A stretch of DNA of 15,020 bases from Prevotellaceae bacterium (GTDB lineage Bacteria > Bacteroidota > Bacteroidia > Bacteroidales > Bacteroidaceae): NCBI GenBank assembly GCA_021204885.1, contig JAJPYP010000231.1:1-15020 (forward strand). Reading direction: 5' to 3'. Below the pieces are notes generated by a model. It had not been told where the DNA came from, searched no databases, and saw only the letters and a list, made by a program, of their open reading frames with translations. A program made the position numbers and the translations under genes. Shown here piece after piece: positions 6,432-14,851 of this stretch. Within the stretch, counting starts at the first letter, position 1. Each line of letters begins with the position of its first letter.

Positions 6432-7748
6432 GTGCAAGGCATCACGCATAATCCGAATGTTACGGGCATCAAGCTGAGGTTGGTCGTCATGAGCTTCCTG
6501 CAATTTGCCGTGTGGGGTACCTACCTCACCTCCTTGGGAAGCTACTTGGTCAGTGTAGGCTTGGGGGGACGCATCGGCCTCTTCTACGCCATGCAAGGCA
6601 TTGCCTCCCTGTTCATGCCCGCCCTGATGGGCATCATCGCCGACCGCCTGATACCTGCCGAGCGGCTGTTGGGTCTATGCCATTTCATCTCAGCCGTCTC
6701 GATGGCGCTGGCCGGTTTTTACGGCATGACACAGGGAGCCGACGTGGCTTTCGGCCCGCTCTTCACGCTCTATGCCTTGGGCGTGGGCTTCTATATGCCC
6801 ACCTTGGCGCTCTCCAACTCGGTGGCCTACGCCGCGTTGGAAAAGACCGGTCTGGACCCTGTCTCCACCTTTCCTTCCATCCGCATCTTCGGCACCGTCG
6901 GCTTCATCTGTTCCATGTGGGCGGTCGACTTGCTCGGGCTGCAAAAGGGTTATGGACAGTTCTTCGTGTATGCCATCGTGGGCGTGGTCTATGCCCTCTA
7001 TGCGCTGACATTGCCCCACTGCCCTGTCAACAGGGGCAAGGCCTCGAAGTCGCTGGTGGATGCCTTAGGTATCCGTGCCTTCACGCTCTTCAAGGAGCGG
7101 CAGATGGCGGTATTCTTCCTCTTCTGCTTCCTGTTGGGCATCTCCTTGCAGATAACCAACGGGTTTGCCAACCCCTTCATCAGCAGCTTCGGCAGCGATG
7201 CGGCGTATGCCGGCACCTTCGGCGTGCGTCATGCCAATATCCTCATATCGCTGTCACAAATCTCGGAGACCTTCTGCATCTTGCTCATCCCGTTCTTCCT
7301 GAAACGGTTCGGCATCAAGCGGGTCATTCTGATAGCCATGACGGCTTGGGTGCTGCGCTTCGCGCTCTTCGGCGCGGGCAATCCGGGTGGCGGCGTGTGG
7401 ATGTTCATCCTCTCCATGATTGTCTATGGCGTGGCATTCGACTTCTTCAACATATCCGGCTCGCTTTTCGTGAACAGGCAGACGGACAAGTCGATACGTT
7501 CCAGCGCACAAGGGCTTTTCGTGCTGATGACCAACGGATTAGGCGCCACCATAGGCACGCTCTCGGCCCAAGCGGTGGTGAGCCGTTTCACCCATCCGCT
7601 CAAGGTGGGCGACATCTTCTACACCGTGGGCGACTGGTCGAGCGTGTGGTATATCTTCGCCGCATTCGCCCTCATTACAGGTATCCTTTTCGCATGGCTA
7701 TTCAAATATGACTTTCAACCCTATAAACTATCGCGCACAAGCGAGTAA
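6432..7748 (+). CDS. MFS nucleoside permease, NupG / nucleoside:H+ symporter family
   Basis: This 438-residue inner-membrane protein has about twelve hydrophobic segments and the hallmarks of the nucleoside:H+ symporter branch of the major facilitator superfamily. It opens with KLRLVVMSFLQFAVWGTYL and has MGIIADRLIPAERLL after the second helix. It also has FPSIRIFGTVGFI (about 147-159), the conserved loop entering the fifth helix. The family imports nucleosides by proton symport; substrate range cannot be read here. The start is GTG 6432, since an in-frame TAG lies at 6426-6428 and the next ATG (6489) would cut into the first helix. It is the first gene of a six-gene operon and is followed after seven bases by the bifunctional nuclease gene. 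Confidence 0.88.
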   Translation: MQGITHNPNVTGIKLRLVVMSFLQFAVWGTYLTSLGSYLVSVGLGGRIGLFYAMQGIASLFMPALMGIIADRLIPAERLLGLCHFISAVSMALAGFYGMTQGADVAFGPLFTLYALGVGFYMPTLALSNSVAYAALEKTGLDPVSTFPSIRIFGTVGFICSMWAVDLLGLQKGYGQFFVYAIVGVVYALYALTLPHCPVNRGKASKSLVDALGIRAFTLFKERQMAVFFLFCFLLGISLQITNGFANPFISSFGSDAAYAGTFGVRHANILISLSQISETFCILLIPFFLKRFGIKRVILIAMTAWVLRFALFGAGNPGGGVWMFILSMIVYGVAFDFFNISGSLFVNRQTDKSIRSSAQGLFVLMTNGLGATIGTLSAQAVVSRFTHPLKVGDIFYTVGDWSSVWYIFAAFALITGILFAWLFKYDFQPYKLSRTSE

Positions 7749-7755
7749 GCAAGCA

Positions 7756-8337
7756 ATGGACAAGAAAAACGTAGCATTAGAAGTATTGAGCGTATCCAAC
7801 AGCCAAATCCAAGCCGGAGCCTACGCCTTGTTGTTGGGTGAAGTGGGCGGAGACCGCCGGCTTCCCATCATTATCGGGGCGGGTGAAGTACAAGCCCTCA
7901 TGATTTCCTTGAAAGAGATCCGTCCCCCGCGGCCGCTCACCCACCAGCTCTTCGCCTCGGTCATCGAGGCGGTTGGGGCAAAGCTCACGCACGTGCTCAT
8001 CTACAAGGTGGAGAACGGTATCTTTTTCGCCTACCTCTTCTTGAAGACCAAGGAAGAGATGCTGCGCATCGACGCCCGCACCAGCGACGCCATCATATTG
8101 GCCCTGCGCCTTTCGGCCCCCATCTTCATCGACGAGGAGATACTCGATGCGGAGTGCTTGCGCGAAGAGCACCTCACGGCAGCCGACAAAGAGGGTGAGA
8201 AGCCCACGGTGGCCGGCAACCCTTTCCCCGAAGCCGACATGGAGGCCTTGCAATCGGCCTTGAAGCAGGCCATCGAGGAGGAGAACTATGAACAGGCCGC
8301 CAAGTTGCGCGACCGCATCAACCAACAGACCCATTGA
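7756..8337 (+). CDS. Bifunctional nuclease (BFN/DUF151) domain protein with C-terminal UVR motif
   Basis: This 193-residue protein starts with a bifunctional nuclease (BFN, DUF151) domain at about 7-133. Characteristic stretches are RRLPIIIGAGEVQALMISL, PRPLTHQLFASVIEAVGAKL and LRIDARTSDAIILALRLSAP. Plant BFN proteins are reported to cut DNA and RNA; bacterial members are poorly studied. The C-terminus (about 159-190) is a UvrB/UvrC-type motif, ALKQAIEEENYEQAAKLRDR, a helical hairpin used for protein contact. The start ATG 7756 lies after the permease stop and begins the family sequence (MDKKNVALEVLSVS). An in-frame ATG at 7708 lies inside the permease gene and is rejected. It is cotranscribed with the permease and RsmE. 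Confidence 0.88.
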   Translation: MDKKNVALEVLSVSNSQIQAGAYALLLGEVGGDRRLPIIIGAGEVQALMISLKEIRPPRPLTHQLFASVIEAVGAKLTHVLIYKVENGIFFAYLFLKTKEEMLRIDARTSDAIILALRLSAPIFIDEEILDAECLREEHLTAADKEGEKPTVAGNPFPEADMEALQSALKQAIEEENYEQAAKLRDRINQQTH

Positions 8338-8349
8338 AACCTGCCACGG

Positions 8350-9048
8350 ATGCGCCTTTTCTATACCCCCGACATAGAGACCTGTAACGCGCTGCCGCAA
8401 GAAGAGGCCGTCCATGCCGTGCGCGTGTTGCGCCTGCAATGTGGCGACGAGGTGACGCTCACCGACGGACGCGGCAACTTCTACCGTGCCGCCATCGCCG
8501 AAGCTGCCGCCAAGCGTTGCACCGTGAACGTATTGGAGCGGCTGCCGCAAGCACCGCTTTGGAGAGGCCACCTGCACGTTGCCTTGGCGCCCACCAAGAA
8601 CATGGAGCGCATGGAGTGGTTTGCCGAGAAGGCCACCGAAATAGGGGTAGACGAGCTTACCTTCTTGGATTGCCGCTTCTCTGAACGTCATGGCATCAAG
8701 GAGGAACGCATCTTGAAGATACTCGTCGCCGCCGCCAAGCAGTCGCTCAAAGCCCGCTTGCCACGGCTGAACGGCATGATACCGCTTGACACCTTCCTGC
8801 GCCGGCCTTTCCAGGGACAACTGTTCATCGCCCATTGCCATGAAGGGGAGAAACCGCTCTTGCAGACGTGTATCCGGCCGGGCGAAGACGCCTTGGCGCT
8901 CATCGGTCCCGAAGGCGATTTCAGTGAGGAAGAGGTGACGGCGGCACTCGCCGCAGGCTTCCAGCCCGTGAGCTTGGGACGTTCCCGCCTGCGCACCGAA
9001 ACGGCGGCACTCGTGGCCTGCCACATCTTAAACATGTATAACCAATAA
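8350..9048 (+). CDS. rsmE: 16S rRNA (uracil-1498-N3)-methyltransferase RsmE
   Basis: This 232-residue protein is an RsmE-type SPOUT methyltransferase. It transfers a methyl group from SAM to N3 of U1498 in 16S rRNA, in the small subunit near the decoding region. An N-terminal PUA-like domain (about 1-70, with HAVRVLRLQCGDEVTLTDGR) precedes the trefoil-knot domain. The knot motifs are ALIGPEGDFSEEEV (about 184-197) and LGRSRLRTETAAL (209-221), which form the SAM pocket. KNMERMEWFAEKATEIGV (83-100) is also typical. Length is close to the E. coli enzyme (about 243). It sits 12 bases after the bifunctional nuclease gene in the same operon. Confidence 0.93.
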   Translation: MRLFYTPDIETCNALPQEEAVHAVRVLRLQCGDEVTLTDGRGNFYRAAIAEAAAKRCTVNVLERLPQAPLWRGHLHVALAPTKNMERMEWFAEKATEIGVDELTFLDCRFSERHGIKEERILKILVAAAKQSLKARLPRLNGMIPLDTFLRRPFQGQLFIAHCHEGEKPLLQTCIRPGEDALALIGPEGDFSEEEVTAALAAGFQPVSLGRSRLRTETAALVACHILNMYNQ

Positions 9049-9057
9049 ATTGACGAT

Positions 9058-10179
9058 ATGAAAAAGCATTCACTCCTTCGTTTGTTGCCCGTGGCTACAG
9101 GCATGGCACTGCTCTGGGCATGTACCCCACAAAAGACCGTAAAAACGGAATACACGCAGGTCATTCCCGCCAATACCACGGAAGTGGCGGCACTCTACTT
9201 GGACAACCTTGCCACAAAGGCGGGGTTGAAGGAGGGCGGGAACGCGGCCATCGTGCAGCAGTTCTTCACCTTGTTGGCCGACGAGACCACAACCGGCTTG
9301 GCCGAAGAGTTGCGTGCCCTTTGGGATGACCCCTCCCAATCGGGCATCGACTGGAGCGCACCCGTCTACGTGTTCGACGCGCCCTCGTTGCACTCCTTTG
9401 CCGCCACCTTGAAGATAACCGACCTCACGCAATTCAAGGCCTTGATGGAGACGCTCGTCAAGGAGGAGATCTGCACGGAGCCGCTCAAAGTCGACAGCTA
9501 TGAGGCAGTGAGTTGTTTGGACGGAGCCATCCTCTTAGCCTATAACGACGGCACCTTGTTGACGGTACTCGGCGGCAGCACCGCCCAGTTGGAAAAGCTG
9601 CAGCCCGCCATTACCGAACTGATGACGCAGCCTGCCCAGAAGAGCTATTGCAGCAACGACTACTTCACCAAGATGACGAAGCAGAAAGGAGACATCCGCC
9701 TCTTGGCCACCCCCAACACGTTGCCCATGAACGTGCGCACCCTCTTCAACTGGCCGCAAGGCACCCAGCTCTTGGGTTACCTGCTCTTCGAGAACGGATA
9801 CGCCTACGCCACGTTGCAGCAAGCCGATTTCGAAGGCGAGACGGGCGAGAGCAACCAGCCCTTCCACCCCAAGAACACCCGCGAGCTGCAAGCGGCCATC
9901 GGTGCCATTAAAAGCGCCGTGCCTTTCAACATCACCCTGACAAGCGACGAGATTGTCACGCTGAGCAACCTGCGCATCCTGATGCAATTCACCGACTCCC
10001 CCCAGATAACCGCCATCTACGAGGCCATCCAGCAGATAGAGTCGCTGAACCTGCGGGGCGACGCGAGCCGCATCAACTTCACCCTTGCCTTGAACGAAAA
10101 GAGCGGCAACGCCTTGAAACAGATAATAGACTTCGCCGTGGCCACCTTCGGCGACCTGCTGCAAGACCTTGACCTCTAA
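9058..10179 (+). CDS. DUF4836-like lipoprotein
   Basis: This 373-residue protein has a lipoprotein signal (MKKHSLLRLLPVATGMALLW then A-C), with Cys22 as the likely lipidated residue. No acidic surface-export signal follows the cysteine, so it probably faces the periplasm, though this is inference. The mature part begins with VIPANTTEVAALYLDNLATK, which resembles the opening of DUF4836-type lipoproteins of Bacteroidetes. The rest is a soluble alpha/beta protein without recognisable catalytic motifs. It lies between rsmE (9 bases) and an ABC ATPase (18 bases), so it may be the substrate-handling or accessory lipoprotein of the transporter encoded by the next two genes. The family call is moderate and the function unknown. 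Confidence 0.75.
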   Translation: MKKHSLLRLLPVATGMALLWACTPQKTVKTEYTQVIPANTTEVAALYLDNLATKAGLKEGGNAAIVQQFFTLLADETTTGLAEELRALWDDPSQSGIDWSAPVYVFDAPSLHSFAATLKITDLTQFKALMETLVKEEICTEPLKVDSYEAVSCLDGAILLAYNDGTLLTVLGGSTAQLEKLQPAITELMTQPAQKSYCSNDYFTKMTKQKGDIRLLATPNTLPMNVRTLFNWPQGTQLLGYLLFENGYAYATLQQADFEGETGESNQPFHPKNTRELQAAIGAIKSAVPFNITLTSDEIVTLSNLRILMQFTDSPQITAIYEAIQQIESLNLRGDASRINFTLALNEKSGNALKQIIDFAVATFGDLLQDLDL

Positions 10180-10197
10180 CCCTATCGCCCCTGCACC

Positions 10198-10845
10198 ATG
10201 AAGCAAATCAGCTTGCAACAAACCCTGCCGCACGTCTTCTCGGCCCGCAAGGAGACGCTCGCTTCCGACGTATGGCTGCGCGAGGTGGCCTTCACCAAAG
10301 GGAAACGCTACCTTGTCGAAGCGGCTTCGGGCACGGGGAAGTCCTCGCTTTGCAGCTACATCTACGGTTACCGGCGCGATTACGAAGGTACTGTCAGCTT
10401 CGACGGGCGCGACATCCGCACGCTCTCCATCAAGGAGTGGACCAGGGTGCGGAAAGCCTCGCTCAGCCTGCTCTTCCAAGAGTTGCGCCTCTTCCCCGAG
10501 CTTACCGTCATGGAGAACATCCGCCTGAAGAACCGCCTGACCAAGCACAAGACAGACAGCGAGATCACGGCCATGTTAGAGGCCTTGGGCATTGCCGACA
10601 AAGCCAAGGAGCAAGCGGGCAAGCTCTCCTACGGACAGCAGCAACGGGTGGCCTTCATCCGCTGCCTGTGCCAGCCCTTCGACTTTATCTTCCTCGACGA
10701 GCCCGTCAGCCATTTGGACGACGGCAACGGCACCTTGATGGGCCGGCTGCTCACCGAGGAGGCCGGTCGGCAAGGCGCGGGCATCGTGGTGACTTCCATC
10801 GGCAAGCACATTCCCTTGGCCTACGACGAGACCCTGCGACTTTAA
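10198..10845 (+). CDS. ABC transporter ATP-binding protein
   Basis: This 215-residue single nucleotide-binding domain is of the LolD/MacB-like size class. Walker A is ASGTGKSS (43-50), with alanine in place of the usual first glycine. Gln94 (LLFQELRLFPELTVMENI) is the Q-loop, LSYGQQQR (143-150) the ABC signature, FIFLDEP (163-169) Walker B with Glu168 as catalytic base, and SHLD (171-174) the D-loop. The segment where the switch histidine is expected reads VVTSIGKH, so the histidine is missing or displaced. The N-terminal 30 residues are unlike a standard ABC start. The FtsX-like permease follows after 34 bases. Together with the upstream lipoprotein this suggests a mechanotransmission or lipoprotein-handling ABC system in the inner membrane rather than a nutrient importer. 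Confidence 0.88.
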   Translation: MKQISLQQTLPHVFSARKETLASDVWLREVAFTKGKRYLVEAASGTGKSSLCSYIYGYRRDYEGTVSFDGRDIRTLSIKEWTRVRKASLSLLFQELRLFPELTVMENIRLKNRLTKHKTDSEITAMLEALGIADKAKEQAGKLSYGQQQRVAFIRCLCQPFDFIFLDEPVSHLDDGNGTLMGRLLTEEAGRQGAGIVVTSIGKHIPLAYDETLRL

Positions 10846-10879
10846 CCTTGATATGCACCCACTGTAACCGGAAAAGACA

Positions 10880-12097
10880 ATGAACAGCCTTATATGGAAA
10901 CTCCTTCGCCGCCACGTGAGCATCGGCCAGTTGGCCGGTTTCTTCTTGGCCAACCTCGTGGGCATGGCCATCGTGCTGTCGGGCGTGCAGTTCTACCGTG
11001 ACGTTATCCCCGTGTTCACGCGGGGCGACAGCTTCATGAAGCGCGATTACCTCATCACCACCAAGCGTGTGAGCACATTAGGCGGACTTACCGGCAAGAA
11101 CAACACCTTCACCAAGGGAGAGATTGAATCGATAGCCTCGCAACCCTTTGCCGGCAGTGTGGGTGCCTTCACCCCGTCGCTCTTCAAGGTATCGGCCGGC
11201 ATGGGCATGAGCGGCATCAACCTCTCCACGGAGCTCTTCTTCGAGTCGGTGCCCGACGAGTATGTCGATGTCAGTTCAGACAAGTGGCACTATGAGGAGG
11301 GATCGCAGGTGATACCCATCATCATTCCCCGCACCTACTTGAACCTCTACAACTTCGGTTTCGCGCAGAGCCGCAGCCTGCCCAAGCTTTCTGAAGGGGT
11401 GATGAGCATGATACAGATGGATATCCGTATCCGTGGGAACGGTGCCTCGGACAGTTTCAAAGGCACCATCGTGGGCTTCTCCAACCGCCTGAACACCATC
11501 TTGGTGCCCCAGTCGTTCATGGACTGGGCCAACCGCACGTATGCGCCGGGCAAGCAAGCGGCTCCCTCACGGCTCATCGTGGAAGTGAAGAACCTCACCG
11601 ACACCGCCATTACCGACTACTACCGCCGCCACCATTACGAGACCGAAGGCGAGGGCTTGGATGCAGGCAAGACCACCTACTTCCTGCGCATGGTCACGGG
11701 CATCATCATGGGCGTGGGATTGGTCATCAGCATCCTCTCTTTCTATATCCTCATGCTGAGCATCTTCCTGCTGTTGCAGAAGAACACGGTGAAGTTGGAG
11801 AACCTGCTCCTCTTAGGACACACCCCCGCACAAGTGGCGTTGCCCTACACGCTGCTCACCGTAGGGGTGAACTTGCTTGTGCTCGCGCTCTCCTACATCG
11901 CCGTGTTTTGGATTCGCGGGCAGTACCTCGACCTGCTCCAAGCACTCTTCCCGCAGATGGAGAAAGGCACCGTGCTGCCCTGCCTCGTAACGGGTGCCGT
12001 GCTCTTCCTCATCGTCTCCCTGCTGAACGTGACAGCCATCCGCAGGAAGGTGTTGGCCATTTGGAAGGGAGAGGCCACTCGCGCCGACTTGCAGTAA
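10880..12097 (+). CDS. FtsX-like ABC transporter permease
   Basis: This 405-residue inner-membrane protein has the layout of LolC/E/MacB/FtsX permeases. One transmembrane helix lies near the N-terminus (about 18-38, FFLANLVGMAIVLSGVQFY). A large extracytoplasmic domain follows (about 40-268), then three helices near the C-terminus (about 271-300, 321-345 and 366-387). The short cytoplasmic loop LENLLLLGHTPAQVALPY (about 306-323) is the position where such permeases touch their ATPase. The N-terminus MNSLIWKLLRRHVS is short and basic, as expected for a first helix with its N-terminus inside. It is the last gene of the operon and ends six bases from the convergent GH31 gene. Partner and family are well supported; the substrate is unknown. 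Confidence 0.87.
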   Translation: MNSLIWKLLRRHVSIGQLAGFFLANLVGMAIVLSGVQFYRDVIPVFTRGDSFMKRDYLITTKRVSTLGGLTGKNNTFTKGEIESIASQPFAGSVGAFTPSLFKVSAGMGMSGINLSTELFFESVPDEYVDVSSDKWHYEEGSQVIPIIIPRTYLNLYNFGFAQSRSLPKLSEGVMSMIQMDIRIRGNGASDSFKGTIVGFSNRLNTILVPQSFMDWANRTYAPGKQAAPSRLIVEVKNLTDTAITDYYRRHHYETEGEGLDAGKTTYFLRMVTGIIMGVGLVISILSFYILMLSIFLLLQKNTVKLENLLLLGHTPAQVALPYTLLTVGVNLLVLALSYIAVFWIRGQYLDLLQALFPQMEKGTVLPCLVTGAVLFLIVSLLNVTAIRRKVLAIWKGEATRADLQ

Positions 12098-12103
12098 AGG
12101 GAA

Positions 12104-14746
12104 TTATCCGTCTTCCGCCTCTTCGGCCTCCTGTGTGGCCATCTCCTGCAACGCTTCGGCCTGGGGAACTACGGTTACACGTCTGTTCACAGGCGGGTCG
12201 AAGCGGTAGCCTTTCACTTGTACCACCACCTCTTGGGCGGTGATGTCTACGGCGGCCAACTTCACGTGCAGTTGCGGGTTCTTGATGATGCCCACCTGAC
12301 TGAACTCACTGCCCGGCGTGGCAAAGCGGTTCAAGTTGGGCGCGGCCTCATAGAAGAATACGTTCTCGCCGCTTTCTACCGCTTCCAAAGAGGCTGCCTT
12401 GGCTATCTTGACACGCTTGCCGCCTATCCATACCGACAGGGCTTGCGGCTCTTCGGTCACGTTGACAAGCAGCTCGGTGGCTTGCTCCTTGACCATCCCC
12501 TCGAACGTGCCTTGCGTGGGGTGGATGGTTACCGTGAGCAACCCTTTTGCATCCACATCGGTCTCGACGAGCGTGGTGGCGCACGCTCCCGATAGATAGG
12601 CATCGGTCACCCCGTCGTCGTCGTACACCTCCATCGTGGAGTGTCCGCAGGGATAGAGTTCGAAGATGCGACGCGAGCGGTCTATCTCGGAGACGTTGTT
12701 GTTCGGGTTGTTCATCGGGATGATGGCCCCACGCCTCACGAAGAGCGGCAGCTTCCAAAGCGGTGCCTCAAAGCCGCTGATGACGCACCCGCCCGGGTAA
12801 AGGTCGCCGTTGAAATAGTCTATCCACTCCCCTTGGGGCAGGTAAATCAAGTCGCGCACGTCGTTGCCGTTCCCGTCGGCACAGGTCTCCTTGTAGACGG
12901 GAGCCACCAAGAAGTCGTCGCCATACAGGTATTGGTAACGGGTGGCGGTGCCCAAGGTGTAGTCGTCGGGATAAGCGAGGAACATGGCCCGCATCAGCGG
13001 CAGCCCCTCCGTGGCCGCCTTGGCATAGCTGTAGGTATAAGGCAACAGCCGCGACTTCAATTTCAAGTAGAAGCGGTTGATGGAGGCCGCCGGCTCGCCC
13101 AAGGCATGGGGATACTTCTCGTTGGCTCCCCAACCGTCCATGTTGAGCTGCATGGGCGTGAAGGCTTTCCATTGGAAGTCGCGGGTGTTGACCGTGGGGT
13201 TCTTTCCGCCGAATATGCCGTCCATGTCGGAGGTGATGTTGGGTTGTCCCGACAGGCCCGCACCGATATAAGTGGGGATGTGGAAGCGGATGTACTCCCA
13301 CTCGCCGCCCTTCTGGTCGCCCGTCCACACGCCCGCATAGCGTTGCGTGCCGGCCCATCCGTCCAAGGTGATGATAAAGGGACGGGCGTCGTTGCCGTAG
13401 TAGGGCATGAGCCGCGCCACCTCCGCGATGCCGTTCAACCCGAAGGAGTAACCGTCGCCCACCCAAGCCACGTCGGTCTTCAACACCCGCACCAAGCCGT
13501 CGCGCACCTCGCTCACGATGTCGCGCTGCAAGAGCGGTTCCACCTCGGGATTGGGATGCAAGTCACTCTGTGTCCAAAGGCCTATCTCGACGCCATGTTC
13601 ACGGGCATACAGCCCCAACTGACGCAGGTTCTGCACGTTTCCGAAAAGCGTTCCGGTCTGCCCGTAACCGGCACCGTAGCCGTCGTTGGGCAGCAGCCAG
13701 CCCAGCGGCATGTCGTGGTCGCGGTAGCGGTCGATCACCGCGCGTGCCGAGAACGGGTAGTTGTCCTTCTCCCCGTTGAGCGACTCCTTGACACCGCCGT
13801 TGTCCTCCTCGCTCTCCTTGTAGCGCTTGCCGTCTTCAAAGAGTATGCCCGCCTCGTCCTCCTTCCAGTAATCGCGGTTGTAGGCGTTCAAGTGGCCCTC
13901 GTAGAAGCCGAACTTGGGCAGTAGCACGGGCTTGCCCGTGAGTTGGTAGTAGCAAGACAAGAGGTCTTCCGGCCGGCTTGCCACCATGAAGAATACGTCC
14001 AACCAAACGGATTGGTGCGTCAGCTTCACCGCAAGGGGCGCTTCGGCGCCGAAGTCGTAAGCGCCCCTTGCGAAGGTGTGCCATAGCAGCCCGTACCCCT
14101 TGGTTGACCAATAGAAGGGTGCTGGCGAGGCCACCCCGCCATCCTCCCATTCGTTCTGGTTCTCGATGGCGATGGCGCGGCCTTTATGGGAAAAGCGGCC
14201 GTTCTGCACGCCTCCGCCATAGAAGTATTCGTCGGGGGTGGCGGCCAGCGTGAGCGTTACCGTGCTGTCGGCGAAAGCCACTGGAGAGAGCTCCTTGGCC
14301 ACGGTGGAGCCGGTCTGCAAATCGGTTACCGTAAAGAGCGTGGTGGCCTTCTCCAAGCGGATGTTCACCTTTTCGGTGGAGATGGATACGTAGTCGCCAT
14401 CGGCCTCCACCGTCAAGGCAAAGAGGGGCAAGCGCGGGTTCTCCGTGAGGATGCGGGCAGGGGGCGTGGCCTCCGGGTCACGCACGCCACGGTTCTCAGG
14501 GTCTTGGAACAGACGGAATATGCAGTCGCTGTAGAAGTCGAAATCCATGCGGCCGTGGTCTGAGAGCAACACCTCCACCGTGGTGGCATTGATGGGACGG
14601 GCACCCAGAATGGTGACCGCCGCTTGCGCCCCCTCGGGCGTTTGCGGCACGGGCATGGCCCGCAGGGCGGGCGTGGCCATAAACAGCGTGAAGGCGAGTG
14701 CCGGCAATGCGGCGAGCCGTGCGGGGATAAGGGTCATCGTTTGCAT
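12104..14746 (-). CDS. Secreted glycoside hydrolase family 31 enzyme
   Basis: This 880-residue protein has a signal peptide (about 1-30, PALAFTLFMATPALRA before the mature start), so it is exported. An N-terminal beta domain carries PDEYFYGGGVQNGRFSHKG (about 171-189). The GH31 (beta/alpha)8 barrel follows, from about 275 to 600. VLKTDVAWVGDGYSF gives a candidate nucleophile, Asp425. TQRYAGVWTGD gives a candidate acid/base, Asp477, in the R-x4-WxGD pattern. SDMDGIFGG (506-514) is the conserved substrate-binding loop. C-terminal beta domains follow (YLPQGEWIDYF, FVRRGAIIPM, ELYPCGHSTMEVYDDDG), the last resembling DUF5110, with an acidic tail. GH31 enzymes cleave alpha-glucosidic or alpha-xylosidic bonds; specificity here is open. 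No SusC/SusD pair is in view. The promoter and a LacI-like operator lie upstream. Confidence 0.92.
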   Translation of the reverse strand: MQTMTLIPARLAALPALAFTLFMATPALRAMPVPQTPEGAQAAVTILGARPINATTVEVLLSDHGRMDFDFYSDCIFRLFQDPENRGVRDPEATPPARILTENPRLPLFALTVEADGDYVSISTEKVNIRLEKATTLFTVTDLQTGSTVAKELSPVAFADSTVTLTLAATPDEYFYGGGVQNGRFSHKGRAIAIENQNEWEDGGVASPAPFYWSTKGYGLLWHTFARGAYDFGAEAPLAVKLTHQSVWLDVFFMVASRPEDLLSCYYQLTGKPVLLPKFGFYEGHLNAYNRDYWKEDEAGILFEDGKRYKESEEDNGGVKESLNGEKDNYPFSARAVIDRYRDHDMPLGWLLPNDGYGAGYGQTGTLFGNVQNLRQLGLYAREHGVEIGLWTQSDLHPNPEVEPLLQRDIVSEVRDGLVRVLKTDVAWVGDGYSFGLNGIAEVARLMPYYGNDARPFIITLDGWAGTQRYAGVWTGDQKGGEWEYIRFHIPTYIGAGLSGQPNITSDMDGIFGGKNPTVNTRDFQWKAFTPMQLNMDGWGANEKYPHALGEPAASINRFYLKLKSRLLPYTYSYAKAATEGLPLMRAMFLAYPDDYTLGTATRYQYLYGDDFLVAPVYKETCADGNGNDVRDLIYLPQGEWIDYFNGDLYPGGCVISGFEAPLWKLPLFVRRGAIIPMNNPNNNVSEIDRSRRIFELYPCGHSTMEVYDDDGVTDAYLSGACATTLVETDVDAKGLLTVTIHPTQGTFEGMVKEQATELLVNVTEEPQALSVWIGGKRVKIAKAASLEAVESGENVFFYEAAPNLNRFATPGSEFSQVGIIKNPQLHVKLAAVDITAQEVVVQVKGYRFDPPVNRRVTVVPQAEALQEMATQEAEEAEDG

Positions 14747-14821
14747 GATAATCGTGGGGTAAGGTTCATAAATGGGATTATATCCGCCATATAGATTTAG
14801 AATCAGGGTTTGGTTCGGTTA

Positions 14822-14851
14822 CAAAGATACGAAAATAAACCGCATGGCAAG
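14822..14851 (-). promoter_or_regulatory. Promoter of the GH31 gene
   Basis: The minus strand reads TATCTTTG at 14829-14822, an exact -7 match. CTTG at 14851-14848 is a partial -33 box at 18-base spacing. The leader before the ATG at 14746 would be about 70 bases. Confidence 0.75.

Noticed and set aside
6512..7711. A long open frame overlapping the nucleoside permease.
   Set aside because: Same composition artefact; the permease frame has twelve membrane segments and family motifs.
7777..9024. A 415-codon minus-strand frame opposite the bifunctional nuclease and rsmE.
   Set aside because: It is antisense to two well-supported genes and shows no recognisable domain.
12641..13924. A 427-codon plus-strand frame opposite GH31.
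   Set aside because: It is a valine- and glycine-rich antisense frame produced by the codon use of GH31, with no promoter or ribosome site.
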